From Campylobacter concisus (lineage in GTDB: Bacteria > Campylobacterota > Campylobacteria > Campylobacterales > Campylobacteraceae), in the NCBI RefSeq assembly GCF_003048535.1, contig NZ_PIRQ01000004.1, positions 62,001 through 126,000 on the forward strand: a stretch of 64,000 nt of DNA, in the 5' to 3' direction. Below the pieces are notes generated by a model. That model was given only the letters and a program-made list of their open reading frames with translations. It made no database searches and was not told where the DNA came from. The position numbers and the translations under genes are program-made. Shown here piece after piece: positions 26,208-36,280 of the stretch (the stretch's first letter is position 1; every line of letters starts with the position of its first letter).

Positions 26208-26303
26208 AATGAGTAATTTCGGCTCCGATTTTAGTGGCAAGCCTTGCGAGACCTAAAATCAATAGTCAATTCTTACGAGAGAATGAAAGTTTAAAATTCG
26301 TAA
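26208..26303 (+). repeat. imperfect direct repeat, copy 1
   Basis: Starts AATGAGTAATTTCGG and ends near TTAAAATTCGTAA, with CTTACGAGAGAATGAAA inside. Its ends match the copy at 26500-26597 closely while the middle is diverged. The second copy is in the same orientation. Confidence 0.65.
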
Positions 26304-26332
26304 AGCATATAGACCATATAACTCCTATTCTT

Positions 26333-26417
26333 TTATTAAGGGAGAAGGGAGCTTAAATTACGGTCTGCTTGCAGTTGCGAGCTAGCAAAGCAAAAGAACT
26401 CCCTTCACCCTTAACAA
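26333..26417. repeat. inverted repeat with 19-bp arms
   Basis: TTATTAAGGGAGAAGGGAG (26333-26351) pairs with CTCCCTTCACCCTTAACAA (26399-26417) at 17 of 19 positions across a 47-base spacer. A further purine/pyrimidine echo, TCCCTCTTCCCT, follows. It lies between the two direct repeat copies. Confidence 0.65.
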
Positions 26418-26444
26418 TCCCTCTTCCCTGACACGTTCAAAAGG

Positions 26445-26473
26445 GCATGCTCTAGTGCTAAAGCACTGCATGC
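26445..26473. repeat. small palindromic hairpin
   Basis: AGTGCT and AGCACT form an inner stem with a two-base loop, flanked by two GCATGC hexamers that can extend the stem past a three-base bulge. Confidence 0.5.
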
Positions 26474-26499
26474 AGTTTTGTTAATTTCAATCAAACTTT

Positions 26500-26597
26500 A
26501 ATGAGTAATTTCGGTTCTAAAATTTGAGTTAAGCGGTAAGTGAAGCTAGATTTTAGTAGTCAGCTCTTACGAGTGAATGAAATTTTAAAATTTATAA
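26500..26597 (+). repeat. imperfect direct repeat, copy 2
   Basis: Begins AATGAGTAATTTCGG and carries CTTACGAGTGAATGAAA, matching copy 1 at both ends. The middle has diverged, including an insertion/deletion difference. Confidence 0.65.
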
Positions 26598-26668
26598 GAG
26601 TATTTGATCAAATTTACAAAAACGAATTTAAAGAATACCTATTTATATATGTAAATTTACCAGAGAGG

Positions 26669-26695
26669 ATTTAAGAGCCAAAGAGGCTCTTAAAT
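26669..26695 (-). terminator. hairpin after petC
   Basis: An 11-bp perfect stem (ATTTAAGAGCC with GGCTCTTAAAT) and five-base loop, two bases beyond the petC stop. No long T tract follows leftward. Confidence 0.65.
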
Positions 26696-26696
26696 T

Positions 26697-27740
26697 TTAG
26701 TGTAGTTCGCTCCAAACTTTGCGTTTCCAAAGCCAAGCAAAAATTCCTAAGATAAAGAAGTAGATCATGACATAAAGCCCTGTGCTCTCGCGCTCAGCCT
26801 TCTTCTTGTCACCTACTTTTTGGATATAAGCTACCACATCGTCTTCAGCGGCTTTATTTAAACCAACTCTTGGCATTGCAGTACCTGGTAGCATCTTTTG
26901 AGTATCGTTTATAAATTTATGTAAATACTCATCGCCTTTTGAACGGATCATCATCGATAGATCAGGTGGGTTTGAGCCCATATAAGCAACAAGGCTTACT
27001 TTGTTGCTAAATGCATATTTTTTGTCATATTTTATATCATGACATCTTTGACATGCATCAGCGAAAACCTTTTCTTCGGTGATCTTATTATTTGCCTTTT
27101 CATAATCAGCAGATACCTTTTTCAAATAAGCTACTATATCGGCAGTCTCAGCATTTATATCGCCACCAGCACCCATAAATGCGGTCATCGGAAATGGATG
27201 CTCGTCATTAAATTTATGAGTTAGCTTTAAAGCCATAGTTGGGTTTTTAATAAGCGCAGCCAAGAATTTATCATCATAAATTTTACCAGCGGTACTAAGA
27301 TCTGGTGGCACTACACCAAAGCTTTGACTAGCTGTCTCAGCATCCATACCAGCTGGCATACCTGCTGCTTCTATACCGTGGCATCCTGTACATCCTGCTG
27401 CTACAAAAGTATCAGCACCCTTTGTAGCGTCACCTTTTGTAAGATCGATAGAGTTAATGTCATTCCAAAATGCTGTATAGTCATCAAGAATTTTTTGTGC
27501 TACTTCTACATCTTTTGTAGCCGCGTCTATACTTGCCTTATTTCCACTAGCCTTAGCAGTCTCAAGTGCTGTCTTTTTTTGCTCTAAAAAGTGCTTTGCA
27601 TAGTCAGTATCTTCTTTTGAGAAGTTATACTCAGCATTTGCAGTATGAGGGTGAAGCTTTGTGTGAGCATAAGGCTCGATACCCCAATATAAAACACCTG
27701 AAAGAATAACAACAATGGCAAAAATTTTAAACTCTTTCAT
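26697..27740 (-). CDS. petC: bc1 complex di-haem cytochrome c subunit
   Basis: Accepts electrons from the Rieske protein and passes them to periplasmic cytochromes. The 347-residue protein has an N-terminal membrane helix (6-21) and a C-terminal one (about 322-340). Two haem c sites are visible: CTGCH at 117-121 and CQRCH at 230-234, each with a later methionine ligand candidate. Two haems in the c subunit is the known Campylobacterota form, unlike mitochondrial single-haem cytochrome c1. Last gene of petABC. Confidence 0.93.
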   Translation of the reverse strand: MKEFKIFAIVVILSGVLYWGIEPYAHTKLHPHTANAEYNFSKEDTDYAKHFLEQKKTALETAKASGNKASIDAATKDVEVAQKILDDYTAFWNDINSIDLTKGDATKGADTFVAAGCTGCHGIEAAGMPAGMDAETASQSFGVVPPDLSTAGKIYDDKFLAALIKNPTMALKLTHKFNDEHPFPMTAFMGAGGDINAETADIVAYLKKVSADYEKANNKITEEKVFADACQRCHDIKYDKKYAFSNKVSLVAYMGSNPPDLSMMIRSKGDEYLHKFINDTQKMLPGTAMPRVGLNKAAEDDVVAYIQKVGDKKKAERESTGLYVMIYFFILGIFAWLWKRKVWSELH

Positions 27741-27742
27741 GA

Positions 27743-28987
27743 TTAGTCCCTTTTTCTTTCAAGTATTGTTATAACTGGCAACGCAATTATAAATAAGAAC
27801 AAGAATAGTAATGATGAATAAAATCCTATCCAGTCATTATAACCACCTGTTGGGAGTTTGCCATATATCGATAAAACGATAAGATCGACAACTAAGACCC
27901 AAAACCATATAAAAAATAGTGGTCTTTTGTGAGCTGGAGCTACAAGGTCGCTTCTATCAAGAAGAGGTATAAGCATAAATGCAACACCCGCAAACGCAAA
28001 TGCAATAAGACCGATATTATAAGCAGAAATTCCAGCTATATCAAAGAAGAAACCACGTAAAATTTCATATTGCCACAAGAAATACCACTCTGGATAGATA
28101 TGTGGTGGGGTTTTTAGTGGATTTGCTGGCTCAAAGTTGATAGGGTCCATTGCAAAGTTGAAGTGATAGCAAACAAGATAGATGACAAATATCATAAAGA
28201 ATGATACATACATAAAGTCTTTTGCCAAAAATCCTGGCCAAAATGGTATAACTTTAGATTTCGCTCTATCGCCGTGTAGATACTCTTGTGCCTCTACTTC
28301 AAAGTCTATATCTTCGCTTGTTAGGTTATTAACGTGTGGAACTCTTAAAGAGTAGAAGTGAATAACCAAAACAGCTATCGTTACAAGTGGCAATAAACAA
28401 ACATGAAGCATAAAAAATCTAGTAAGTGTTGAGTCGCCAACTGCGTAATCACCTCTAATCCACTCAACTAAAGCATCGCCGATAACTGGTACACCGCCAA
28501 AAAGCTGAGTGATAACAGTTGCCGCCCAGTAGCTCATCTGTCCCCATGGGAGCATATAACCACTAAATGCCTCTGCTGAAAAACAGATAAATAGCACCAT
28601 ACCACTTATCCAAATGACCTCTCTGCCTCTTTTATATGAACCATAGTAAAGTCCAGTAAGCAAGTGAATATACATGATAAGAAATATCGTAGAAGCTGAA
28701 ACTGCGTGAATGTGACGCCAAAGCCAGCCATACTCGACCTCTTGCATGATAGTATAATTTACACTATCAAATGCTAAATTTACATCTGGCTTGTAATACA
28801 TTAAAAGTAAAAAACCAGTAACAATTAAGAGCATAAAAAGCGTTGTTAAAATAACGCCCATTGCCCAAAGGAAATTTATATTTTTTGGAATCCAGTATTC
28901 GCTAACTAGAACCTTCATAAGTTTTGTAAAAGCTAGGCGTTGATCAAGCCAGTCAATAACGCCAGTTGATTTATGAGCTAAAGACAT
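27743..28987 (-). CDS. petB: bc1 complex cytochrome b
   Basis: Quinol-oxidising and quinone-reducing membrane core of complex III. At 414 residues it is a fused full-length cytochrome b with eight to nine helices. Haem ligands are in WRHIHAVSAS with MYIHLLTG, and FFMLHVCLLP with LVIHFYSLRVPHVN. The Qo-site motif appears as PEWYFLWQYEILR. It lies between petA and petC with gaps of 10 and 2 bp. Confidence 0.95.
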   Translation of the reverse strand: MSLAHKSTGVIDWLDQRLAFTKLMKVLVSEYWIPKNINFLWAMGVILTTLFMLLIVTGFLLLMYYKPDVNLAFDSVNYTIMQEVEYGWLWRHIHAVSASTIFLIMYIHLLTGLYYGSYKRGREVIWISGMVLFICFSAEAFSGYMLPWGQMSYWAATVITQLFGGVPVIGDALVEWIRGDYAVGDSTLTRFFMLHVCLLPLVTIAVLVIHFYSLRVPHVNNLTSEDIDFEVEAQEYLHGDRAKSKVIPFWPGFLAKDFMYVSFFMIFVIYLVCYHFNFAMDPINFEPANPLKTPPHIYPEWYFLWQYEILRGFFFDIAGISAYNIGLIAFAFAGVAFMLIPLLDRSDLVAPAHKRPLFFIWFWVLVVDLIVLSIYGKLPTGGYNDWIGFYSSLLFLFLFIIALPVITILERKRD

Positions 28988-28997
28988 TGCTATCCTC

Positions 28998-29501
28998 CTA
29001 AGCTTTTGCTACTAATTTTTCGTATTCTGGGCTTGTTTCGCCTAGAACTAGCTTGGTTCCATCGATCTTAAATGGTGGTATATCAAGTGGTCTTGGAGGA
29101 GGTCCGTATGTTTGCATTCCGTCGGCATTAAATTCGCCGCCATGACAGGCACATACAAACATTTGTTTACTTGCTTTATACTCAGGTATACAGCCAAGAT
29201 GCGTGCAAAGTCCGATAAGAACTACGTATCTAGCATCCCCTACGACAACATCTCTTTTGTCATTTTTAGCCATATCAGGACTTTTTTTGAGGATGAAAAT
29301 AGGCTTTTTACGCCATTCAACCTGCCTCATTTCTCCATCTTTGATCGGACTTAGATCAACTGTTGTAAAACCAGCAGCTTTTACGCTTGGAAGCGGATCC
29401 CAAGTCTTTTTAACAGCCACTAGTGACATAGCGCCGCCGACAGCTGCCACAGCACCAAACGCAAGGCCGATAAAGCTACGTCTTTCTTGCTTTACTGACA
29501 T
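28998..29501 (-). CDS. petA: bc1 complex Rieske iron-sulfur protein
   Basis: A 167-residue Rieske protein carrying the [2Fe-2S] cluster that oxidises quinol. Ligands Cys99 and His101 lie in CTHLGC and Cys117 and His120 in CACHGG; Cys104 and Cys119 would form the stabilising disulfide. The N-terminus has a twin-arginine motif (ERRSFIG) before a hydrophobic segment, consistent with Tat-dependent anchoring. First gene of petABC, with a clear upstream -10 element. Confidence 0.95.
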   Translation of the reverse strand: MSVKQERRSFIGLAFGAVAAVGGAMSLVAVKKTWDPLPSVKAAGFTTVDLSPIKDGEMRQVEWRKKPIFILKKSPDMAKNDKRDVVVGDARYVVLIGLCTHLGCIPEYKASKQMFVCACHGGEFNADGMQTYGPPPRPLDIPPFKIDGTKLVLGETSPEYEKLVAKA

Positions 29502-29532
29502 TAAATTCCTTTCTATAAATAAATTCTTAACG

Positions 29533-29538
29533 ATTATA
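29533..29538 (-). promoter_or_regulatory. -10 element of petABC
   Basis: TATAAT read leftward, preceded by AG and A/T runs, 32 bp upstream of the petA ATG. A second TATACT-like box lies about 20 bp further upstream. Confidence 0.6.
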
Positions 29539-29675
29539 CTCTCAAAAAATTAAAAAAGTATAATTTCTAAATATAATCTGCAAAAATAATGTTAATTTTA
29601 GCTTAAACGTAAATCTTGATTTTAAGATAAAAATTTTAAGCTTTATGGCTTTTTGAAATAAATCTAAAATCAAAA

Positions 29676-31541
29676 TCAGCCAAGCCTTTTCTCATTCATC
29701 TTTATATAAATATGTAAGATATCAATCGCAGCTGGCGTGATACCTGAAATTTCACTCGCAGCAAAGAGCGTCGGCGGAGCAAATTTCTCAAGCTTTTCGA
29801 CCACTTCATTACTAAGGCCACTAACACTTCTAAAGTCAAAATTTTCAGGAATTTTTACATCCATCATATCTTTCATTTTTTCTATCTGATTTTTTTGCTC
29901 ATTTATGTAGTGCTGATATTTACACTCGGTTAAAATTTGATCCACACTCGCATCATCTAAATTTGCAAATTTCTGATCAAGCTTTCTTAGTTTCTCAGCT
30001 GTAAAGCTCTTGCGTGCGACAATCTTTTGAAGGCTCACATTTTGGCTTATTGGCTCTTCATCAAGGCTGGCTAAAAGCTCTAAATTTTGCTTGCTCGGCG
30101 TAATTTGCGTATTGTTAAGGTAAGCAAGGCCATCTTTTAAATTTTGCCTGATAGCTTCAATTTCATTAAAAGTCTCATCATCAAGAAGCCCAAGCTCATG
30201 GCCATATCCGCCAAGCCTTAAAATGGCATTTTCCTCACGCAAAAGCAAGCGGTACTCTGCCCTACTCGTAAACATTCTATATGGCTCTTTTGTCCCTTTT
30301 GTGACAAGATCGTCGATCAAAACGCCGATATACGCCTCATCACGGCGCAAGATAAGCGGCTCTTTATTATCCAGTGAAAGAGCTGCATTTATGCCTGCCA
30401 TTAGCCCTTGAGCACCGGCCTCCTCGTATCCAGTCGTGCCGTTTATCTGCCCAGCCAGATAAAGCCCTTTTACTTTTTTGGTCTCCAAACTATGTTTTAG
30501 CTGTGTTGGCTCGATGTAGTCATATTCGATAGCGTATCCATGCCTTACGATTTTTGCATTTTCAAAGCCCTTTACAGAGCGTAGCATTTGCACTTGCACT
30601 TCATAAGGCAGGCTCGTTGAAAAGCCGTTTATGTAGTACTCTGTCGCTTCAAGTGTCTGAGGCTCGATGAAAAGGTGGTGTCTATCGCGGTCGCCAAAGC
30701 GGTTTATCTTATCCTCTATACTTGGGCAATATCTTGGTCCTATACCCTCAATCTGGCCTGTAAAAAGTGGCGCTTTGTCGAAATTTGAGCGAATTATCTC
30801 ATGCGTAGTTTCGTTTGTATAGGCGATATAGCATGGCAGCTGCGTTGGGGAGAAATTTTTAGTTCTAAAGCTAAATGCAACTGGCTTTGCGTCGCCATCT
30901 TGCTTTTCTAAAATTTTAAAATTTATCGTTTTTGCATCGATCCTTGGGCATGTTCCAGTCTTTAGCCTACCTAAATTTAGCCCAAGCTCTCTTAAACTGC
31001 CACTAAGATCCTTTGCGCTTAGCTCGCCCACACGGCCAGCTTCAAGTTTGTTAAATCCAACATGAATTAATCCATTTAAAAAAGTGCCAGTTGTGATTAT
31101 CACCTTTTTTGCATTATAGATGTTATTTAGGTGGGTTTTAACGCCCGTTACTTCGCCATTTTCGCTTAAAATTTCAGTGGCGATCTCTTGAGAAATTTCT
31201 AAATTTGGCGTGTTTAAAAGCAAATTTCTCATATAAACTCTATATCTATCCATATCGATCTGAGCGCGACTACCACGTACTGCTGGGCCCTTGCTCTCAT
31301 TTAGCACGCGAAACTGGATGCCAACAGCATCGGTTGTAAGTCCCATTTGGCCACCAAGCGCGTCTATCTCTTTTACAAGATGTCCCTTTGCAAGACCACC
31401 GATAGCTGGATTACAGCTTGCAGCGCCTATTTGCTCGGCCAAGATCGTGATAAGTAAAGTTTGCTTGCCCATTCTAGCAGCTGCAAGACTAGCCTCAATA
31501 CCTGCATGTCCGCCGCCAACGACGATTATTTCATAGTTCAT
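29676..31541 (-). CDS. mnmG: tRNA uridine-34 5-carboxymethylaminomethyl modification protein MnmG
   Basis: FAD enzyme that, with MnmE, installs the carboxymethylaminomethyl group on wobble U34 of certain tRNAs. The 621-residue length is normal. The FAD-binding [17 protein letters not shown] begins at residue 8; [22 protein letters not shown] and the later [14 protein letters not shown] block are GidA signatures. The C-terminal helical region [16 protein letters not shown] is that used for MnmE and tRNA contact. mnmE is not in the window. Confidence 0.96.
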   Translation of the reverse strand: MNYEIIVVGGGHAGIEASLAAARMGKQTLLITILAEQIGAASCNPAIGGLAKGHLVKEIDALGGQMGLTTDAVGIQFRVLNESKGPAVRGSRAQIDMDRYRVYMRNLLLNTPNLEISQEIATEILSENGEVTGVKTHLNNIYNAKKVIITTGTFLNGLIHVGFNKLEAGRVGELSAKDLSGSLRELGLNLGRLKTGTCPRIDAKTINFKILEKQDGDAKPVAFSFRTKNFSPTQLPCYIAYTNETTHEIIRSNFDKAPLFTGQIEGIGPRYCPSIEDKINRFGDRDRHHLFIEPQTLEATEYYINGFSTSLPYEVQVQMLRSVKGFENAKIVRHGYAIEYDYIEPTQLKHSLETKKVKGLYLAGQINGTTGYEEAGAQGLMAGINAALSLDNKEPLILRRDEAYIGVLIDDLVTKGTKEPYRMFTSRAEYRLLLREENAILRLGGYGHELGLLDDETFNEIEAIRQNLKDGLAYLNNTQITPSKQNLELLASLDEEPISQNVSLQKIVARKSFTAEKLRKLDQKFANLDDASVDQILTECKYQHYINEQKNQIEKMKDMMDVKIPENFDFRSVSGLSNEVVEKLEKFAPPTLFAASEISGITPAAIDILHIYIKMNEKRLG

Positions 31542-31709
31542 GATAAAATTTTCCTATTTTTTGATTGCGTGATTTTATCCAAAAGCATATAAAATTTAAA
31601 TTTTTTAAAAATTCTTATTGCCAAATTTAATGTAGAGTTTTTTATTAATAATATTTTAAATATTTTGCTGTTAGATTTACAAAATTTTTAAAATCACAAA
31701 GGTCTTTCT

Positions 31710-34700
31710 ATGATGAGTTTATTAAAAGTTGCTGGCTTTTTGCCCTACCTTGCGATCGCATTTTTAAATGCAAGCGTCGATCTAGCACACAAAATCACCA
31801 TACAAAATGTTCTTTTAAAAACATACGATGGCGATATACTTTTTATCCTAACAGCCGTCATAAACGCAATGATCTTGCTGCCATTTATATTTTTATTTTC
31901 GCCCTCAAGCTTTATAAATGATAAATTCTCAAAGACAAAAGTCATAAGAATTTGTGCTATTTTTGGCCTTGTCATTAGTGTCGCGGTACTTTTTAGCTAT
32001 CTTGCAGGTGCTTTTGGCGTAGCTTTTGCACTCACACTCATACTAGCCGCTCAAAGTGCGATCTACTCGCCAGCAAAATACGGCATCATCAAAGCCCTGG
32101 TCGGCCCTGAGCGCCTTGGCACAGCAAACGGCATCATCCAAGCGCTCACCATTGTTGCGATACTTTTTAGCTCATTTTTGTTTTCATTTATATTTGAAAA
32201 TTTATACATCCAAGGCGAAAATTCAGAAGAAATTTTAAAAAGCGTCTATCCTATTGGCGTCTTTTTGGTTGTTTTTAGCGCACTTGAAGCGTATTTTGCT
32301 TATAAGTTACCTTGCATTGATGAAAAAGACGAAACAAGCGAAAATTTTGATATTAAAAAATATATTAGCCTTAGCTATTTAAGAGAAAATTTAAAAGAAG
32401 TAAGGTCAGATAAAAATATCTGGCTAAGCATCGCTGGACTTAGTATATTTTGGGGAATTTCTCAGATCATCATCGCAGCTTTCCCAGCTCATTACAAAGC
32501 CGTTTTTAACGACGACAGCTCGCTAGCGGTGCAAGCAATTCTAGCAGCAAGCGCCATAGGTATAGCATTTGGCTCATACGTGGCTGGCTCTATGTCAAAG
32601 CTACATATCGAGCTTGGTATCGTGCCGATGGGTGCTATTGGTATATTTTTCTCGCTTTTATTTTTCGCATTTGGCTCAAGCATCGGCGTAGTGAGCCTTA
32701 GCTCATTTGCATTTGGCTTTTTTGGTGGAATTTTTATAGTGCCACTAAATGCGATGATCCAGTACTTTGCCCCGCAAAAGACCACCGGCAAGATAATGGC
32801 GGCAAACAACTTCTTACAAAACGTCTCAATGTTGCTATTTTTAGCCATTGGCATAGGTTTAGTGTATTTTGAAATTTCAACCACTGGGCTCTTTGTCTTT
32901 ACAGCGCTTGTTTGCTTAATTGGCAGTTTTTACGCCATTTTGCAGCTTCCACACCTTTTTACAAGGCTACTTTTACTGCCATTTTTAAAGACAAAGTACC
33001 GCTTTTTTGTAGAAGGCCTTCAAAATTTACCACAAAGTGGCGGCGCACTACTTCTTGGCAATCACATCAGTTGGATCGACTGGCTCGTGCTTCAAGCTGC
33101 AAGCCCAAGGGGCATAAGATTTGTCATGTATAGAACGATCTATAACAAATGGTATCTCAAGCAAATTTTTAAATTTTTTAAAGTGATCCCAATAGGCGCA
33201 GGGGCAAGCAAAGAGTCCATAGAGCTAGTTAGGGAGTGCCTAAAAAATGGCGAAGTGGTCGCACTTTTTCCGGAAGGCCACATCAGCTACAACGGTCAGA
33301 TAAATGAGTTTCAAAAGGGCTTTGAGCTTATCATCAGAGATCTAGAAGAAATTTGCATCGTGCCATTTTACCTTCGTGGCCTTTGGGGCTCGAGCTTTTC
33401 AAGAGCTAGTAAATTTTACAAAGACCTCACTTCTAAAAACGGCAGACGCGACATCATCGTCGCCTTTGGCAAGCCGATAACCACATTTATAAACGCTGCA
33501 AAGATGAAGCAAAAGGTGCTTGAGCTTAGCTTTTCATCGTGGGAGAGCTTTATCTCAAGGCAAAAACCACTAGCCGAGGAGTGGCTAAACAACGCAAAAG
33601 AGGATAAATTTAAAGAGTGCGTGAGCGACAGCACTGGGCTAAATTTAAGCAACTTGAAATTTATAACAGCCGTTTTAGTCTTTATCAAAATTTTCAAACG
33701 AGAGCTAAAAGATGAGAAAAATATAGGCATCTTGCTACCTAGTTCAAGTATCGCAGCAATAGTAAATATGGCGCTTCTTGCGATGGGTAAAGTAAGTGTA
33801 AATTTAAACTATACGCTTAATGTTACCTCGCTAAATCACGCCCTAAAAAAAGCAAATATAAATACGGTGATCACATCTAGCAAATTTCTTGAAAAACTTG
33901 TACTTAAGGGCTTTGATCTAAAAGATGCGATGAGTAACAAGGCCAAATTTGCAGAAGATCTCTCAGCTAGCGTCTCAAAAAGAGAGAAATTTTTAGCGCT
34001 TTTAACTGCATTTTTTGCCCCAGTTTGGCTTATTAAGCTTTGCTATTTTAAGCGTGTAAGCTTAGAGGATACGGCTACCATTTTATTTAGTAGTGGCAGT
34101 GAAGGCGAGCCAAAAGGCATCGAGCTAAGCCACAAAAATTTACTTGCAAACATTAAGCAAATAAGCGAACTTTTAAATTTCAAAAAAGATGACGTGATCT
34201 TAAACTCACTCCCTGTTTTTCACTCATTTGGACTAACGGTCACCACGCTCATGCCACTTTGCGAGGGCATAAAAATGGTAAGTGTGCCTGATCCAACAGA
34301 TGGAGCGACTATCGGCAAAATGGCTGCAAGACACAGCGCTAGCATCATCTTTGGCACCTCAACATTCTTTAGGCTCTACACAAGAAATAAAAAGCTTCAT
34401 CCACTGATGTTTCAAAGTGCCAGAATGGTCGTAGCTGGGGCTGAAAAGCTAAAACCTGAGATAAAAGATGAGTTTAGGCTCAAATTTGGCATAGAAATTT
34501 ATGAAGGTTATGGCGCGACCGAAACGGCGCCGGTGGCGGCTGTAAATATGCCAAATATCCTAGAAAAAGAGAGCCTAAAAGAGCTTACATTTAATAGACC
34601 TGGCAGCGTTGGCATGCCTCTGCCTGGCACGATCATCAAGATAATCGACCCAGAAACGCTTGAAGAGCTAGAAACTGGCACCGACGGACTCATCGTCATT

Positions 34701-35162
34701 GGCGGATCGCAGGTGATGAAGGGCTATCTAAACGACGAAGCCAAGACAAGCGAGGTAATCACGCAAATTGACGGCGTAAGATACTATAAAACCGGCGATA
34801 AAGGCCACATAGACGAAAACGGCTTTGTATTTATCGTCGATAGATACTCAAGATTTGCCAAGATAGGCGGCGAGATGATAAGCCTTGGAAGCGTCGAAGA
34901 AGAGCTTGCAAAGGTGCTTGGAAGCGACGTTGTCTTTAGCAGTGCAAATGTACCAGATAGCAAAAAGGGCGAAGCGATCGCGCTTTTAGTAAAAAGTGGC
35001 ACAGAGCCTGAGAATATCGAGCAAATTTTAAAAGAAAGTAGCCTAGCTCCGATAATGATGCCAAGCTATATCTTTATCGTTGATGATATCCCAACACTTG
35101 CAAGCGGCAAGGTTGATTTTAAGGGCGTAAAAGCTCTAGCGGTCTCACTTTTAGCGGAGTGA
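31710..35162 (+). CDS. aas: Aas-type lysophospholipid acyltransferase / acyl-ACP synthetase, with transporter domain
   Basis: A 1150-residue three-part protein. Residues 1-410 form a major-facilitator transporter of the LplT type with about 12 helices; 420-620 form a PlsC-like acyltransferase with the HX4D catalytic motif NHISWID and FPEGHIS; 640-1150 form an acyl-adenylating enzyme with the P-loop TATILFSSGSEGEPKG and YGATETAP. The fusion imports lysophospholipid, activates a fatty acid and re-acylates the lipid, so it is a phospholipid repair enzyme. In E. coli LplT and Aas are separate proteins; the triple fusion is common elsewhere. Tandem ATGs begin the gene. Confidence 0.92.
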   Translation: MMSLLKVAGFLPYLAIAFLNASVDLAHKITIQNVLLKTYDGDILFILTAVINAMILLPFIFLFSPSSFINDKFSKTKVIRICAIFGLVISVAVLFSYLAGAFGVAFALTLILAAQSAIYSPAKYGIIKALVGPERLGTANGIIQALTIVAILFSSFLFSFIFENLYIQGENSEEILKSVYPIGVFLVVFSALEAYFAYKLPCIDEKDETSENFDIKKYISLSYLRENLKEVRSDKNIWLSIAGLSIFWGISQIIIAAFPAHYKAVFNDDSSLAVQAILAASAIGIAFGSYVAGSMSKLHIELGIVPMGAIGIFFSLLFFAFGSSIGVVSLSSFAFGFFGGIFIVPLNAMIQYFAPQKTTGKIMAANNFLQNVSMLLFLAIGIGLVYFEISTTGLFVFTALVCLIGSFYAILQLPHLFTRLLLLPFLKTKYRFFVEGLQNLPQSGGALLLGNHISWIDWLVLQAASPRGIRFVMYRTIYNKWYLKQIFKFFKVIPIGAGASKESIELVRECLKNGEVVALFPEGHISYNGQINEFQKGFELIIRDLEEICIVPFYLRGLWGSSFSRASKFYKDLTSKNGRRDIIVAFGKPITTFINAAKMKQKVLELSFSSWESFISRQKPLAEEWLNNAKEDKFKECVSDSTGLNLSNLKFITAVLVFIKIFKRELKDEKNIGILLPSSSIAAIVNMALLAMGKVSVNLNYTLNVTSLNHALKKANINTVITSSKFLEKLVLKGFDLKDAMSNKAKFAEDLSASVSKREKFLALLTAFFAPVWLIKLCYFKRVSLEDTATILFSSGSEGEPKGIELSHKNLLANIKQISELLNFKKDDVILNSLPVFHSFGLTVTTLMPLCEGIKMVSVPDPTDGATIGKMAARHSASIIFGTSTFFRLYTRNKKLHPLMFQSARMVVAGAEKLKPEIKDEFRLKFGIEIYEGYGATETAPVAAVNMPNILEKESLKELTFNRPGSVGMPLPGTIIKIIDPETLEELETGTDGLIVIGGSQVMKGYLNDEAKTSEVITQIDGVRYYKTGDKGHIDENGFVFIVDRYSRFAKIGGEMISLGSVEEELAKVLGSDVVFSSANVPDSKKGEAIALLVKSGTEPENIEQILKESSLAPIMMPSYIFIVDDIPTLASGKVDFKGVKALAVSLLAE

Positions 35163-35518
35163 GGCACCGCCCTCTTTCTTTGTAACAAAATACTACCCAG
35201 GTTGCAGTTGCGACTGATATTTGCATAAATCTTAAAAATTTTTTGCAAAGAGTTTTATATAAAAATTTCTATTGCTTTTTAAATTTGGTGCAATTCGTGC
35301 GATTGTTTGCTAAATTCTGCCTTTACAAAATTTTACTGGCAGATCATAAAAGATGATGCTATACAAATAGTGAACAAATGGGCTATAACGTAGAAAAAGG
35401 TAACAAAGTGCTGCTAATTAAGATAAATTTTGCCCTAAATGAGCTTAGCAAGGAAGGAGCTTTAAGCGAAATTTCGCTTAAATACTTCGGCAAAGATATT
35501 TCTAAATAAGGAGAATTA
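35163..35518. other. gene-poor stretch before the amino acid transporter
   Basis: The first 215 bp show no coding signal. The last 140 bp hold a degraded fragment of a binding protein, listed next, and the AAGGAG site of the following gene. Confidence 0.6.
35378..35509 (+). pseudogene. 3' remnant of a third amino acid binding-protein gene
   Basis: An in-frame stretch whose translation includes EKGNKVLLIKINFALNELSK and ends SEISLKYFGKDISK. It aligns without gaps with the last 40 or so residues of the intact binding protein directly downstream (KKGNTELLEAINKALDELKA, SEISMKYFGKDISK). No matching N-terminal part is obvious upstream, so it is the tail of a decayed or deleted tandem copy. It keeps the same stop-to-start spacing as the two intact copies. 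Confidence 0.85.
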
Positions 35519-36271
35519 ATGAATTTTAAGCCCATTTTTGGCTTGATCGCAGGTGCTTTTTTAGCTTTAAATTTAAATGCTTCAACTATTAAAAAAGGCG
35601 AACTTACCGTCGCAACTGAAGGCACTTACTCACCTTACTCATTTTACGATGAAAAGGGCGAGCTAGTAGGATATGACGTAGATATTGCAAGAGCCGTAGC
35701 GCAAAAGCTAAATTTAAAAGTTGAGTTTCTAACAGCTCCTTGGGATGCGATGCTTGCGGCTTTTGATGCTGGTAAGGCCGATGTTGTATTTAATCAAGTA
35801 AGTATAAACGAAGATAGAAAGAAAAAGTATGGTATGAGCGTACCTTACACTATGCCATATCCGGTAATTGTCGTGCATAAAGATAATAACGACATCAAAA
35901 GTTTTGCTGATCTAAAAGGCAAAAAGAGCGTGCACTCTGCGACTAGCAACTGGGCAGCGATAGCCGAGAAAAACGGTGCAACAGTGGTTGTGGCTGATGG
36001 CTTTAGCAAAGGCGTGGAGCTTATCATTTCAAAAAGAGCTGATGATACGATAAACGATAACGTTACATTTTTTGACTACATCAAACAACGCCCAAATGCG
36101 CCGCTAAAAATCGCATACACAAGCAACGAGCCGATGCCAACAGCTGCAATCGTTAAAAAAGGCAACACTGAGCTATTAGAGGCGATAAACAAAGCACTTG
36201 ACGAGCTAAAAGCCGAGGGCAAGATAAGTGAAATTTCGATGAAATATTTTGGAAAAGATATTTCAAAATAA
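35519..36271 (+). CDS. amino acid ABC transporter substrate-binding protein, copy 1
   Basis: Periplasmic receptor of 250 residues with a signal peptide (about 1-21, ending LNA before STIKK). The mature domain has the SBP_bac_3 fold marks TVATEGTYSPYSFYDEKGELVGYDVDIA and PWDAMLAAFDAGKADVVFNQ, with closest recall to cystine-type receptors (FliY/TcyJ). It lacks a lipobox, so is probably soluble. It is paralogous to the next gene; residues 140-215 differ most, including the ligand-facing lobe, so specificity may differ. Cystine or another polar amino acid is inference. Confidence 0.88.
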   Translation: MNFKPIFGLIAGAFLALNLNASTIKKGELTVATEGTYSPYSFYDEKGELVGYDVDIARAVAQKLNLKVEFLTAPWDAMLAAFDAGKADVVFNQVSINEDRKKKYGMSVPYTMPYPVIVVHKDNNDIKSFADLKGKKSVHSATSNWAAIAEKNGATVVVADGFSKGVELIISKRADDTINDNVTFFDYIKQRPNAPLKIAYTSNEPMPTAAIVKKGNTELLEAINKALDELKAEGKISEISMKYFGKDISK

Positions 36272-36280
36272 AGGATTAAA

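Larger units (their letters stand above)
25989..26696. other. 708-bp noncoding region with repeats and hairpins
   Basis: No convincing gene on either strand. It contains an 8-bp-stem hairpin, a pair of imperfect direct repeats about 95 bp long, a long-range inverted repeat and a small palindromic hairpin, listed separately, and ends in the petC terminator. The density of structure suggests a degenerate mobile repeat or a structured RNA. Confidence 0.6.

Noticed and set aside
35281..35300. Sigma-54 promoter before the amino acid transporter
   Set aside because: GG-N10-GC spacing exists, but the flanking bases match poorly and the region holds a gene remnant.
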